Source: Shimia aestuarii
Lineage (GTDB): Bacteria; Pseudomonadota; Alphaproteobacteria; Rhodobacterales; Rhodobacteraceae
Length of the DNA stretch: 64,000 nt
Direction of reading: 5' to 3'
Assembly: GCF_022814865.1 (NCBI RefSeq)
Contig: NZ_JAKVRD010000018.1
Coordinates: forward strand, 19,211 to 83,210
The translations under genes were made by a program, and so were the position numbers. The notes under the pieces were generated by a model that did not search any database, was not told where the DNA came from, and worked only from the letters and a program-made list of their open reading frames with translations. This document shows, piece after piece, positions 26,171 to 34,079 of the stretch (the stretch's first letter is position 1; the number at the start of each line of letters is the position of its first letter).

Positions 26171-27613
26171 TTGCTCCATATGAACCTGATCGCCGGCGAT
26201 TGGCTGGCTGGCGAAAGCGAAATCGAAAACCGCAACCCGTCCGACCTTTCGGACCTGATTGGCGTCTATGCGCAGGCCTCCCGCGATCAGCTTGAGGCAA
26301 CGCTCGATCAGGCCCGGCAGGCACAGCGCGAATGGGCCGCCTACGGGCTTGAGCGCAAACAGGCCGTTCTGATGAGTATCGGCAACGAGCTGATGGCGCG
26401 CGCCGAAGAACTTGGCACGCTTCTAAGTCGTGAAGAGGGCAAACCCTTCGCCGAGGGCAAAGGCGAGGTCTATCGCGCCGGGCAGTTCTTTACCTATTAC
26501 GCCGCTGAATGTCTGCGCCAGATCGGTGAGAATGCGGACTCCGTGCGCCCCGATATCGAGGTTGATGTGCGCCGCGAGCCCATTGGCGTCGTTGCCGTCA
26601 TCAGCCCTTGGAACTTCCCCACCGCGACCGCCTCTTGGAAGATCGCGCCCGCGCTTTGCTACGGCAACGCCGTGGTCTGGAAACCGGCTAACATGACCCC
26701 CGCGTCCGCTTGTGCCTTGACCGAAATCATCGCGCGGCAAGACATCCCGAAGGGGCTCTTCAGCCTCGTCATGGGATCGGGTAGCAACATCGGCCAGCGT
26801 CTTGTCGAAAGCCCGAAGATCGACGCGATTTCCTTCACGGGGTCGGTGCCCGTCGGCAAGGGCATCGCCGCCTCGGCGATCCAGAATTTCACCAAGGTGC
26901 AGATGGAGATGGGCTCCAAGAACGCGCTGGCGGTGATGGAGGATGCCGATCTCGACCTTGCGGTCACTCTCGCGCTTGGTGGTGCCTTTGGTGGCACGGG
27001 ACAGAAATGCACCGCGTCCTCGCGCCTTGTTGTGCATGAGGCTATCCACGATGCCTTTGTCGAGAAGCTCGTTGCCGGGGCCAAGGCGATGAAGGTCGGT
27101 CACGCGCTCGAGGAGGGCATGCAGATGGGCCCGGTCGTCAGCGCGCAGCAGCTTGAGGAAAACCTCGCCTATGTCGAGCTCGGCAAATCGGAAGGGGCTG
27201 AACTGGCCTGTGGTGGAGAACGCCTGGCCCTCGCACATGAGGGCTACTACATGTCGCCCGGCGTGTTCCTGAATACCCGCAATGACATGCGCATCAACCG
27301 CGAAGAGATGTTCGCGCCGCTGACTTCGGTCATCAAGGTCGCGGGCTATGACGAGGCGCTCTCGGTGGTCAACGATACCGCGTTCGGTCTGACCTCGGGT
27401 ATCGTCACCAAGAGTCTCGCCAAGGCGACCCATTTCCGCCGCAATGTCCGTACCGGTGTCGTGACGGTCAACCTGCCGACCGCCGGGACCGACTATCACG
27501 TCCCCTTCGGCGGGCGTGGTGACAGTTCCTACGGCCCCCGCGAACAGGGCTGGGCCGCAGCGGAGTTCTACACCACGGTCAAGACCGCCTATATCAGCGC
27601 AGGCCCCGTCTGA
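26171..27613 (+). CDS. NAD(P)-dependent aldehyde dehydrogenase
   Basis: A 480-aa aldehyde dehydrogenase oxidising a semialdehyde or aldehyde to the acid. Seen: cofactor segment SPWNFPTATASWKIAPAL, FTGSVPVGKGI, catalytic Glu in QMEMGSKNALAV, and nucleophile Cys in GGTGQKCTASSRLVV. AGAGGG is 5-6 bases before the TTG at 26171 but 14 before the next ATG at 26180, so the TTG start is preferred. The fold resembles 2-oxoglutarate semialdehyde (2,5-dioxovalerate) or succinate semialdehyde dehydrogenases. It heads a five-gene operon whose stop overlaps the next start (TGATG). Confidence 0.88.
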   Translation: MLHMNLIAGDWLAGESEIENRNPSDLSDLIGVYAQASRDQLEATLDQARQAQREWAAYGLERKQAVLMSIGNELMARAEELGTLLSREEGKPFAEGKGEVYRAGQFFTYYAAECLRQIGENADSVRPDIEVDVRREPIGVVAVISPWNFPTATASWKIAPALCYGNAVVWKPANMTPASACALTEIIARQDIPKGLFSLVMGSGSNIGQRLVESPKIDAISFTGSVPVGKGIAASAIQNFTKVQMEMGSKNALAVMEDADLDLAVTLALGGAFGGTGQKCTASSRLVVHEAIHDAFVEKLVAGAKAMKVGHALEEGMQMGPVVSAQQLEENLAYVELGKSEGAELACGGERLALAHEGYYMSPGVFLNTRNDMRINREEMFAPLTSVIKVAGYDEALSVVNDTAFGLTSGIVTKSLAKATHFRRNVRTGVVTVNLPTAGTDYHVPFGGRGDSSYGPREQGWAAAEFYTTVKTAYISAGPV

Positions 27614-28593
27614 TGCGGATAGATGGGCTGCAATATGCCAATTGGTCGGAAAAGATCTTCCGGCAACTGCGTCAAGGCGGCGTGGACGCGATCCACGTCA
27701 CCATCGCCTATCATGAGAATTTCCGCGAAACGGTTCTCAACTTCGAGCAATGGAACCGTTGGTTCGAACAATACCCGGACCTCATCATGAAGGGTCTTTG
27801 GGCTTCAGATATCGACAGGGCGCGCGAGACAGGACGCACGGCGGTGTTCTTCGGGTTTCAAAACCCGTCGCCCATCGAGGACGATATTGGCCTTGTCGAG
27901 ATCGTGCACACGCTTGGCGCGCGGTTTATGCAGCTCACCTATAACAACCAATCGCTTCTCGCGACGGGGTGTTACGAGGCCGAGGATGGCGGCCTCACGC
28001 GTATGGGGCGGCAGGTCATCAAGGAGATGAACCGCGTCGGCCTCGTCATCGACATGAGCCATTCCGGCGATCGCTCCACGATCGAAGCCGCCGAAGTCTC
28101 CGAACGCCCCATCGCCATCACCCACGCCAACCCGCACGACTGGGCGCCTGCGCTGCGCAACAAGCGCGACACGGTGATCCGGGCGGTGACGGAAAACGGC
28201 GGGATGCTCGGCTTCTCGCTTTACCCGCACCATCTTCGCGACAAATCCGCCTGCACCTTGCAGGGCTTCTGCGAGATGATCGCACGCAGCGCGGATCGCT
28301 ATGGCGTAGACCATCTCGGGATCGGGTCGGACCTCTGTCAGGATCAACCTGATAGCGTTGTCGAATGGATGCGTGTTGGACGCTGGAGCAAGGAGATCGA
28401 CTATGGCGAAGGCTCTGCCGCCGCGCCGGGCTTTCCTCCCATGCCAGACTGGTTTCGCGACAACCGGGATTTTGGAAACCTCGAAGATGGACTGCGCGCG
28501 GTGGGCATGAATGCGGATGAGGTCGCAGGCATCATGGGCGGCAACTGGTACCGTTTTTTCGCCGAGAACTTCCAACCGAAAGGGCAAGAGTAA
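27613..28593 (+). CDS. M19 (renal dipeptidase) family-like hydrolase with altered metal site
   Basis: A 326-aa TIM-barrel protein of the membrane dipeptidase superfamily. IDMSHSG (His150), ITHANP (His171) and GIGSDLCQD (Asp240) match the second-metal and catalytic residues. The canonical first-metal motif Asp-Gly-His-x-Asp is DGLQY (Leu6, Tyr8), and the bridging Glu position is Gln83 in FFGFQNPSP. No signal peptide is visible, so it is probably cytoplasmic. The ATG overlaps the upstream stop, and the TAATG junction couples it to the next gene. A zinc dipeptidase of the usual binuclear type is therefore unlikely. Confidence 0.78.
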   Translation: MRIDGLQYANWSEKIFRQLRQGGVDAIHVTIAYHENFRETVLNFEQWNRWFEQYPDLIMKGLWASDIDRARETGRTAVFFGFQNPSPIEDDIGLVEIVHTLGARFMQLTYNNQSLLATGCYEAEDGGLTRMGRQVIKEMNRVGLVIDMSHSGDRSTIEAAEVSERPIAITHANPHDWAPALRNKRDTVIRAVTENGGMLGFSLYPHHLRDKSACTLQGFCEMIARSADRYGVDHLGIGSDLCQDQPDSVVEWMRVGRWSKEIDYGEGSAAAPGFPPMPDWFRDNRDFGNLEDGLRAVGMNADEVAGIMGGNWYRFFAENFQPKGQE

Positions 28594-30260
28594 TGGTGGC
28601 ACGGCGCGCACCTGACACGGTCATGACACTGGCCCGTCTCGGCTCGTTGCATCAGTCCCGCCTGTCATTCATGCGTCAGTTGACCCGCTGTATGGCAAAC
28701 GAAGGATGGCGCTTTGATCGCAGGGTGTTTGACATTGACGACGGCGGTGTTGGCCACGCCGTCTTTACCGCTCACGGCCCCGCGCGCGCCTATTCCCTTG
28801 TCGCCTTCGCCCATGACCTGCCGCCTGAGATGCGCTCTGACAGGGTGATCGCGACGGCGTGGGACGCGACATTCGCGCTTTTCGACGGCATCCCAACCCA
28901 AGACGATATCGACCGTCTGTCCCGCAACGTCCCCCTGCAAGAGGCCGGGCGCGTTAGCGAACGCGAGATTTCTGTCAGTCGCGCCAATCGGTCGGTGCGC
29001 CTTTGGGATCATATCGTCGATGCGCTCTCGCGCGGGCAACAGCCCGACCCCGCGCGCCTTGCCGAGGTCGGCTATCTCATGCGCACAACCGCTGTCTACG
29101 GATCGGGCAAACTCGGCGCGGCGGATCGCGAAGTGATCGCGGATCGCCCCGAGATGCAGGCCCCATTCCAAGCCGAGATGCTATCGGTCTACCTTACACG
29201 TTGGTTCGTGCGCGACCTGATCGAGCACATGGCGCGCGCTCGTGGCGGCAAGATCGCGGTGCCGCTCGCGCCGCAATCGGCCCAACGCCTTGGCATCGGC
29301 AATTCCACCGGCCTTGGCATGGCGCCTTTCCTCGTGACCCATCCGGTGCTTTTCAATAACTGGATCATGGCGCGCGAAGAGGCCATTGCGCGCGTCCGTA
29401 GCCTTCGCGATGCCAGTGTCGCCGAGGGTGACCAGTTCCGGGCCTTCTTTTCCCGCGCCGCTTTGTCTGTGGCGGCATGGAAGACCGAGCACCCGATCCA
29501 AATCGCCAAACTGGCCGACCTGCGCCGCGATGTCGAATCCTTGCGCACCCATCTCGACAGCGCCGACCTGCAAAGCGCTGCAGCTTGGGACCGCCTCATG
29601 CGCTGGGCAGAGACGCATCTGAGCCTCGAGGGGCAGGAATGGCTCGCGTCACTGATCCTTGAACCCTATGGCGCCCTTGTGGATGGCCTCGGCGCTTGCA
29701 TGGCCGATGCAGCGACAGATGCATATGTCATCGACGGTGCCATGACCGTCCGCGCGGCGATGCAATGCCTAGAGGACAGTTTTGGTTGGGCGCTCAAGGT
29801 GGACTGGGCCGCGCCGGAGAATTGCGCGCGGGCGTGGTACGTCTCTGAGGAAAAACTTGAACCGCGCCTTGGCGAGCGGTTTGAAGAACCGATTGCGCCC
29901 TTTGAACAACCTCTCGCTCCCGCGCGTGATGCCGCCGCGGCCCATGCGTTGCTGCGTGGTTGGGACGCCGATGCGCCGGTGGCCGACGTCCTTGCCACAC
30001 ATCCCGCGCACCGCAATGCCATCCGCCGCGCCCAGATCACCAAATTCGCCCCCTATGGCGAAATCCGCTCCAATACGATCGGGGCGGATTTGCTGCCCAT
30101 AGACATGCTCCGCGCCAAGCTTTCTTTTTTCGGCGTGACGCATTTCGATCCCCGTTCGGATCGCTGGGTGCGGGTTTCGATGTATGCAGGCGCGCCCTAT
30201 CCGTCAGATCTTTGCATCGCAAATGCGGATGATTGGGTCTACCCGGAGGTCTCGCAATGA
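28593..30260 (+). CDS. Conserved-looking protein of unknown function, 555 aa
   Basis: I do not recognise this family. It is a 555-aa, largely soluble protein, rich in Arg and Asp, without signal peptide, clear membrane segments or a nucleotide-binding motif. Sequence patches that look constrained are AHDLPPEMRSDRVIATAWDA (about 75-95), GYLMRTTAVYGSGKLGAADR, GIGNSTGLGMAPFLV (about 230-245) and HPAHRNAIRRAQITKFAPYG. The GIGNSTGLGMAP stretch is glycine-rich and could line an active or ligand site. It is translationally coupled on both sides (TAATG upstream, ATGA downstream), so it should act with the M19-like and DUF3726 proteins. Confidence 0.7.
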   Translation: MVARRAPDTVMTLARLGSLHQSRLSFMRQLTRCMANEGWRFDRRVFDIDDGGVGHAVFTAHGPARAYSLVAFAHDLPPEMRSDRVIATAWDATFALFDGIPTQDDIDRLSRNVPLQEAGRVSEREISVSRANRSVRLWDHIVDALSRGQQPDPARLAEVGYLMRTTAVYGSGKLGAADREVIADRPEMQAPFQAEMLSVYLTRWFVRDLIEHMARARGGKIAVPLAPQSAQRLGIGNSTGLGMAPFLVTHPVLFNNWIMAREEAIARVRSLRDASVAEGDQFRAFFSRAALSVAAWKTEHPIQIAKLADLRRDVESLRTHLDSADLQSAAAWDRLMRWAETHLSLEGQEWLASLILEPYGALVDGLGACMADAATDAYVIDGAMTVRAAMQCLEDSFGWALKVDWAAPENCARAWYVSEEKLEPRLGERFEEPIAPFEQPLAPARDAAAAHALLRGWDADAPVADVLATHPAHRNAIRRAQITKFAPYGEIRSNTIGADLLPIDMLRAKLSFFGVTHFDPRSDRWVRVSMYAGAPYPSDLCIANADDWVYPEVSQ

Positions 30261-30832
30261 GCTTTTCCTTGAACGAGGTGGAGGCCATGGCGCGCAAAGC
30301 CGCGCGCGGTGCGGGGTTTGACTGGGGCGTGGCCGAAGACGCGGGCCGCGCTGTGCGCTGGCTCTGCGTGCAGGGGATTGATGGGGTAGCGGCGCTCTGC
30401 TCTGTGCTCGGGCGGGCGCATCCAGACACAGACTGCCCGCTCTTGCTGGGCTGTGCGCTCTCAGATCGGGCGGCCCACCTTCTCAAGGAGCCGATGCGGC
30501 TAGAAGGGGTGGCCCAGCCAGTTCTCCTTTTGCCGTTCATCGCGATGGCCGCGCGCCAAACATCGCAAACGCTTTGGGTCGAATGTGATGGGGCCCATGC
30601 GGTCACGGACGGGCGGGGGCTTGCGATGACAAGACCCTTTGTGCCCAAGGCCACTTACGTCGAGATCTGTGTCGATGGGGTGCTCTCGGCGCCACGCCCG
30701 CATCAGTCTCGCGCTCAGCCCGACGCGGCCGACTGGGAGACCCTCACAGGTTATGCCCATAGAACCTATGCCCCTGCGACCGAAGATAGCCGCCTGCGCG
30801 GTGCTGGTGCGGGGCTTTCCGACAATGACTGA
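30257..30832 (+). CDS. DUF3726 family protein
   Basis: A 191-aa protein whose N-terminus (MSFSLNEVEAMARKAARGAG, then WGVAEDAGRAVRWL) matches my recollection of DUF3726, an uncharacterised family. There are no transmembrane segments and no recognised catalytic motif. The ATG overlaps the stop of the 555-aa gene (ATGA), and the Ldh2-type gene follows after 12 bases. A function as an accessory or second subunit to the 555-aa protein is possible but purely contextual. Confidence 0.72.
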   Translation: MSFSLNEVEAMARKAARGAGFDWGVAEDAGRAVRWLCVQGIDGVAALCSVLGRAHPDTDCPLLLGCALSDRAAHLLKEPMRLEGVAQPVLLLPFIAMAARQTSQTLWVECDGAHAVTDGRGLAMTRPFVPKATYVEICVDGVLSAPRPHQSRAQPDAADWETLTGYAHRTYAPATEDSRLRGAGAGLSDND

Positions 30833-30844
30833 TCCGAGGTGCCC

Positions 30845-31867
30845 ATGACCAACACGCAAATACTGACCCTCGCCGAGATCGAGGATCTCGCCTTGCGCGC
30901 CCTCGTTGCCGCAGGCACATCCGAAGCCAATGCCCGCCCCCTCGCCATCGCGACCGCGGCCACCGAAGCGGATGGCGTCGCAAGCCATGGTCTGGCGTAT
31001 ATCCCGATCTACTGTGAACATGTCCTATGTGGAAAGGTAGACGGTCAGGCCATGCCGCAGGTGTCCCTGCCGCGCCCCGGAGTCGTGGTGGTCGATGCTG
31101 CAACGGGCTTTGCGCACCCTGCGATCGACGCCGGATTTGAACGCCTCATGCCCTTCGCGAAAGAGCAAGGTATCGCGGCGCTCGCCATTCGAAACAGCTA
31201 TAACTGCGGCGTGCTGGGCTATCATACTTATCGTCTTGCACAGGCGGGGTTGCTCGGACTTGGATTCACCAATGCACCGGCTTCTATCGCGCCTTCGGGA
31301 GGGGCCAAGCCCGTGGTCGGGACCAACCCGTTCTCAATCGCGGCGCCCGGTCCAAACGGTGCCCCGACGATCCTGATCGATCAATCGGCAAGCACCATTG
31401 CCAAGTCCGAAGTCATGAAACACGCCCGCGAAGGCAAACCGATCCCGGAAGGCTGGGCGCTTGCGCCGGACGGAACCCCGACAACCGACCCCGAGATCGG
31501 CCTCAAAGGCTCCATGGCGCCGTCCGGAGGCTACAAAGGCGTTGGCATTGCGCTACTGACGGAATTGATGGCGGCCGCAATGACGGGAGCCACTCTTGGT
31601 ATCGACGCGTCGCCTTTCTCGGGAACGATGGGTGGTCCGCCCAAGACCGGACAGTTCTTTGTCGCGGTCGATCCCGGCGTGACCTCCGGTGGCGCTTTTG
31701 GGGATCGCCTTGCAGCCCTCGCCGCTGCGATCCATGCGCAAGAGGGAGCGCATTTGCCAGGGGATGGGCGCCGTGCCAAACGTGCTTGCGCGGCCTCGGA
31801 AGGAGTCGCGGTCAGCGTGGCTACATTGTCAAAGATCAACGCCCTGCTGGCGGCACCCCGCGCCTAG
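30845..31867 (+). CDS. Ldh2/MDH2 family oxidoreductase
   Basis: A 340-aa NAD(P)H-dependent dehydrogenase of the malate/L-lactate dehydrogenase 2 family, which includes ureidoglycolate dehydrogenase, sulfolactate dehydrogenase and delta1-pyrroline-2-carboxylate reductase. Seen: GVASHGLAYIPIY with the conserved His, PSGGAKPVVGTNPFSIAAPG, and GYKGVGIALLTELMAAAMTGA. The usual Ser-Asn-His motif is replaced by NSYNCGVLGYH. The ATG at 30845 follows GAGGTG. It is the last gene of the operon, and its stop is embedded in the convergent response-regulator stop (shared CTAG). Confidence 0.83.
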   Translation: MTNTQILTLAEIEDLALRALVAAGTSEANARPLAIATAATEADGVASHGLAYIPIYCEHVLCGKVDGQAMPQVSLPRPGVVVVDAATGFAHPAIDAGFERLMPFAKEQGIAALAIRNSYNCGVLGYHTYRLAQAGLLGLGFTNAPASIAPSGGAKPVVGTNPFSIAAPGPNGAPTILIDQSASTIAKSEVMKHAREGKPIPEGWALAPDGTPTTDPEIGLKGSMAPSGGYKGVGIALLTELMAAAMTGATLGIDASPFSGTMGGPPKTGQFFVAVDPGVTSGGAFGDRLAALAAAIHAQEGAHLPGDGRRAKRACAASEGVAVSVATLSKINALLAAPRA

Positions 31868-32253
31868 GCCGCCTTCGCGTCGCGGTAAATCGCCTTGACC
31901 TGATCGGCGAGGGTCATCGGGTCGAATGGCTTGATCAAGACATCAATTGCGCCAAGATCGCGCAGCTTGGCAAGATCTGCGTTCGACGCCTTGGCCGTCA
32001 TGAATACGATAGGAATATCCTTGAGGCTGTCGATCTCGCGGATGTGTTGGTAGGTCTCTTCGCCGTCCATATTCGGCATCATCACGTCGAGCAGGACAAG
32101 GTCGGGATTGACGTCGGCAATATGGCTGAGCGCCTCTTCTCCCGACGGGTATTGTTCGACTTCAAGACCACCGACAAGCGCAAGAGACATGCGCACGATC
32201 TCGCGGATGTCGGGTTCGTCGTCAATATGCACAACGCGTTTGAGATCAGGCAT
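31864..32253 (-). CDS. Single-domain response regulator (receiver only)
   Basis: A 129-aa CheY-like receiver. Acidic pocket Asp11-Asp12, phosphoacceptor Asp56 in VLLDVMMP, Thr in FMTAKAS and Lys in LIKPFDP are all present; there is no output domain. It lies 77 bases downstream of a sensor kinase gene on the same strand and so probably takes phosphate from it, or shuttles phosphate to another partner such as the Hpt protein at 38210. Its stop overlaps that of the convergent Ldh2-type gene. Confidence 0.9.
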   Translation of the reverse strand: MPDLKRVVHIDDEPDIREIVRMSLALVGGLEVEQYPSGEEALSHIADVNPDLVLLDVMMPNMDGEETYQHIREIDSLKDIPIVFMTAKASNADLAKLRDLGAIDVLIKPFDPMTLADQVKAIYRDAKAA

Positions 32254-32329
32254 CTGGCTTCATTCTGCTAGGGGAAGGTTTGTATCAACGCTACCCTTTG
32301 AACTGTATGCTGTCCAGCATGTTCAACCC

Positions 32330-33913
32330 TTAGGCACCGATCCGGTTGCCGACTGCTCCCGGCTTCATCGCTTCGGGATCGACTTCGAGAAGTGGCAGGG
32401 AAATACGGAAACAGGTGCCCACGTTCTCTGCCGTGTCAAAGTCGATGGTGCCACCAAGGCGGTCTACCTGCGATTTGACAATCGAGAGCCCAAGCCCAGA
32501 GCCATGTACGTTGCTGCGCACCTGTTGGTCTGTCTTGACGAACCGGCTGAACAACTGGGGTTGCAGGTCTTTCGGAACCCCCATGCCATGGTCGCGCACA
32601 AAGAGCACCACGCGACGCCCCTTCCGCTCGGCCCAGACATCGACCGTGCTGTCTTCGGGCGAGAACTTCGCCGCGTTTGACATCAGGTTTGCAAGGATCT
32701 GTTCGAGCATCCGCTCGCTGCCATTGATCCAGACCTCCTCGGTCCCGACCGGGTCGCGGTAGGTGATCCCGAGCTCCGTGCCGTAGCCCTGGTTGGACGC
32801 AATCGCCGCCGCAACGGCCTCGGCCATGTTGATCGGCACGAGAACTTCGTGGCGGGCCTCATGCTCGGCCTTCTCGGCCTCAAGGATTTGCGCAATGAGA
32901 TCGAGCATCCGGTCACTGTTGCGCAGGGCAATCCCAACAAGGTTCTTGGCCTCTGAAGGCATCGGTCCCATAGCGCAGGAATCCAATAGCCCCATCGCGC
33001 CTTTGATACTTGTCAGCGGGGTGCGCAATTCATGGGTGATGATTGAAATCAGGCGATTGCGCTCGCGCTCAAGCTCGACGTTGCGGGTTACTTCGCGGAA
33101 CATCGTGAGGATACGCGGCGCATCGCTTGTGACGACAACGCGGTAGGAATGCGCCTCGTAGATCTCGCCGCTGATCGCGTTTTCCATGCGTGCGGTCCAT
33201 TTGCCTTGCGTCGCCGTGTTCTGACAGGTTTCGACCATGGCGTCGCGATCGGAGACATAGCGCGTGTCCCAAAGGGTCTTACCCTCAATCTCGTTCGCGT
33301 CCCAGCCCTGCTCGGCAAGGGCAAAGGCGTTCATGTAGAAAATCTTGAAATTCTTCGGATCATAAAGCACGACCGCATCCGTCATCTTGTCAAAGGCGGC
33401 TGTGACAAGTTTCTGGTTTTCCTTGATTTTCTGGCGGGAGATGTCGATGCGCAAGGACAGGTTCTTGACGTGCTTCTTGTCGTCATCCATGAGCGGCACA
33501 ACCGTGTTCTGGGTCATCGCGCGACTTCCATCCGCGCGCAGGAGCTGGGTTTCTCCAGACCACATGCGCCCGGTCTTGGTCTGCGCACGAATGGCGTCCG
33601 AGATGTGCTTCTCCTCGTCCGGGTAAAGCTCGTGAATCGATGTCCCGATAAGCTCGTCTCGCGAGTATCCGAATGCCCCGAGGAATTTCGAGTTCACTTC
33701 GAGGATTTCGCCATCGGTGTCGGTCACACTGACCAATCCGTGCTCGAACAGAGCCTTCTTCTGAAACGCGAGTTCAAGCTCCTTGTCGCGGAGTTTCTGT
33801 TCCTGCAGGCCTGTAATCTTGTTCTTGCGCGCAAAGGCAATACCGCTGAGGACGATAATGATCCCGACCAGCAGCGCGTTCAGCGCTAGAGATATGTTCC
33901 ACAAATCAAACAT
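32330..33913 (-). CDS. PAS-containing sensor histidine kinase
   Basis: A 527-aa membrane-anchored kinase with one N-terminal transmembrane helix (about residues 5-27), a short coiled coil, two PAS domains (about 45-155 and 165-280, the first with FGYSRDELIGTSIHELYPDE), a HisKA domain with phospho-His294 in ITHELRTPL, and an HATPase domain (N box NLMSNAAKF, G1 DHGMGVP, G2 GSGLGLSI). No periplasmic domain is present, so the signal is probably intracellular (redox, ligand or cofactor). It lies directly upstream of the single-domain receiver gene. Confidence 0.9.
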   Translation of the reverse strand: MFDLWNISLALNALLVGIIIVLSGIAFARKNKITGLQEQKLRDKELELAFQKKALFEHGLVSVTDTDGEILEVNSKFLGAFGYSRDELIGTSIHELYPDEEKHISDAIRAQTKTGRMWSGETQLLRADGSRAMTQNTVVPLMDDDKKHVKNLSLRIDISRQKIKENQKLVTAAFDKMTDAVVLYDPKNFKIFYMNAFALAEQGWDANEIEGKTLWDTRYVSDRDAMVETCQNTATQGKWTARMENAISGEIYEAHSYRVVVTSDAPRILTMFREVTRNVELERERNRLISIITHELRTPLTSIKGAMGLLDSCAMGPMPSEAKNLVGIALRNSDRMLDLIAQILEAEKAEHEARHEVLVPINMAEAVAAAIASNQGYGTELGITYRDPVGTEEVWINGSERMLEQILANLMSNAAKFSPEDSTVDVWAERKGRRVVLFVRDHGMGVPKDLQPQLFSRFVKTDQQVRSNVHGSGLGLSIVKSQVDRLGGTIDFDTAENVGTCFRISLPLLEVDPEAMKPGAVGNRIGA

Positions 33914-34079
33914 TTCATATCTTTCTTGCTCTCCCTGCCGACAAGAAAATGAATGTCGGCACGCGATCCCCGGTTCTTCCAGGTGTCATCGCATTGCGGG
34001 ATACACTGACAGGGAATTCGGGCTGAAATGTGAACAGGGAAGGGCGGTTCGGGGGTCTGTTTGTACCGGATTTGCGGCC

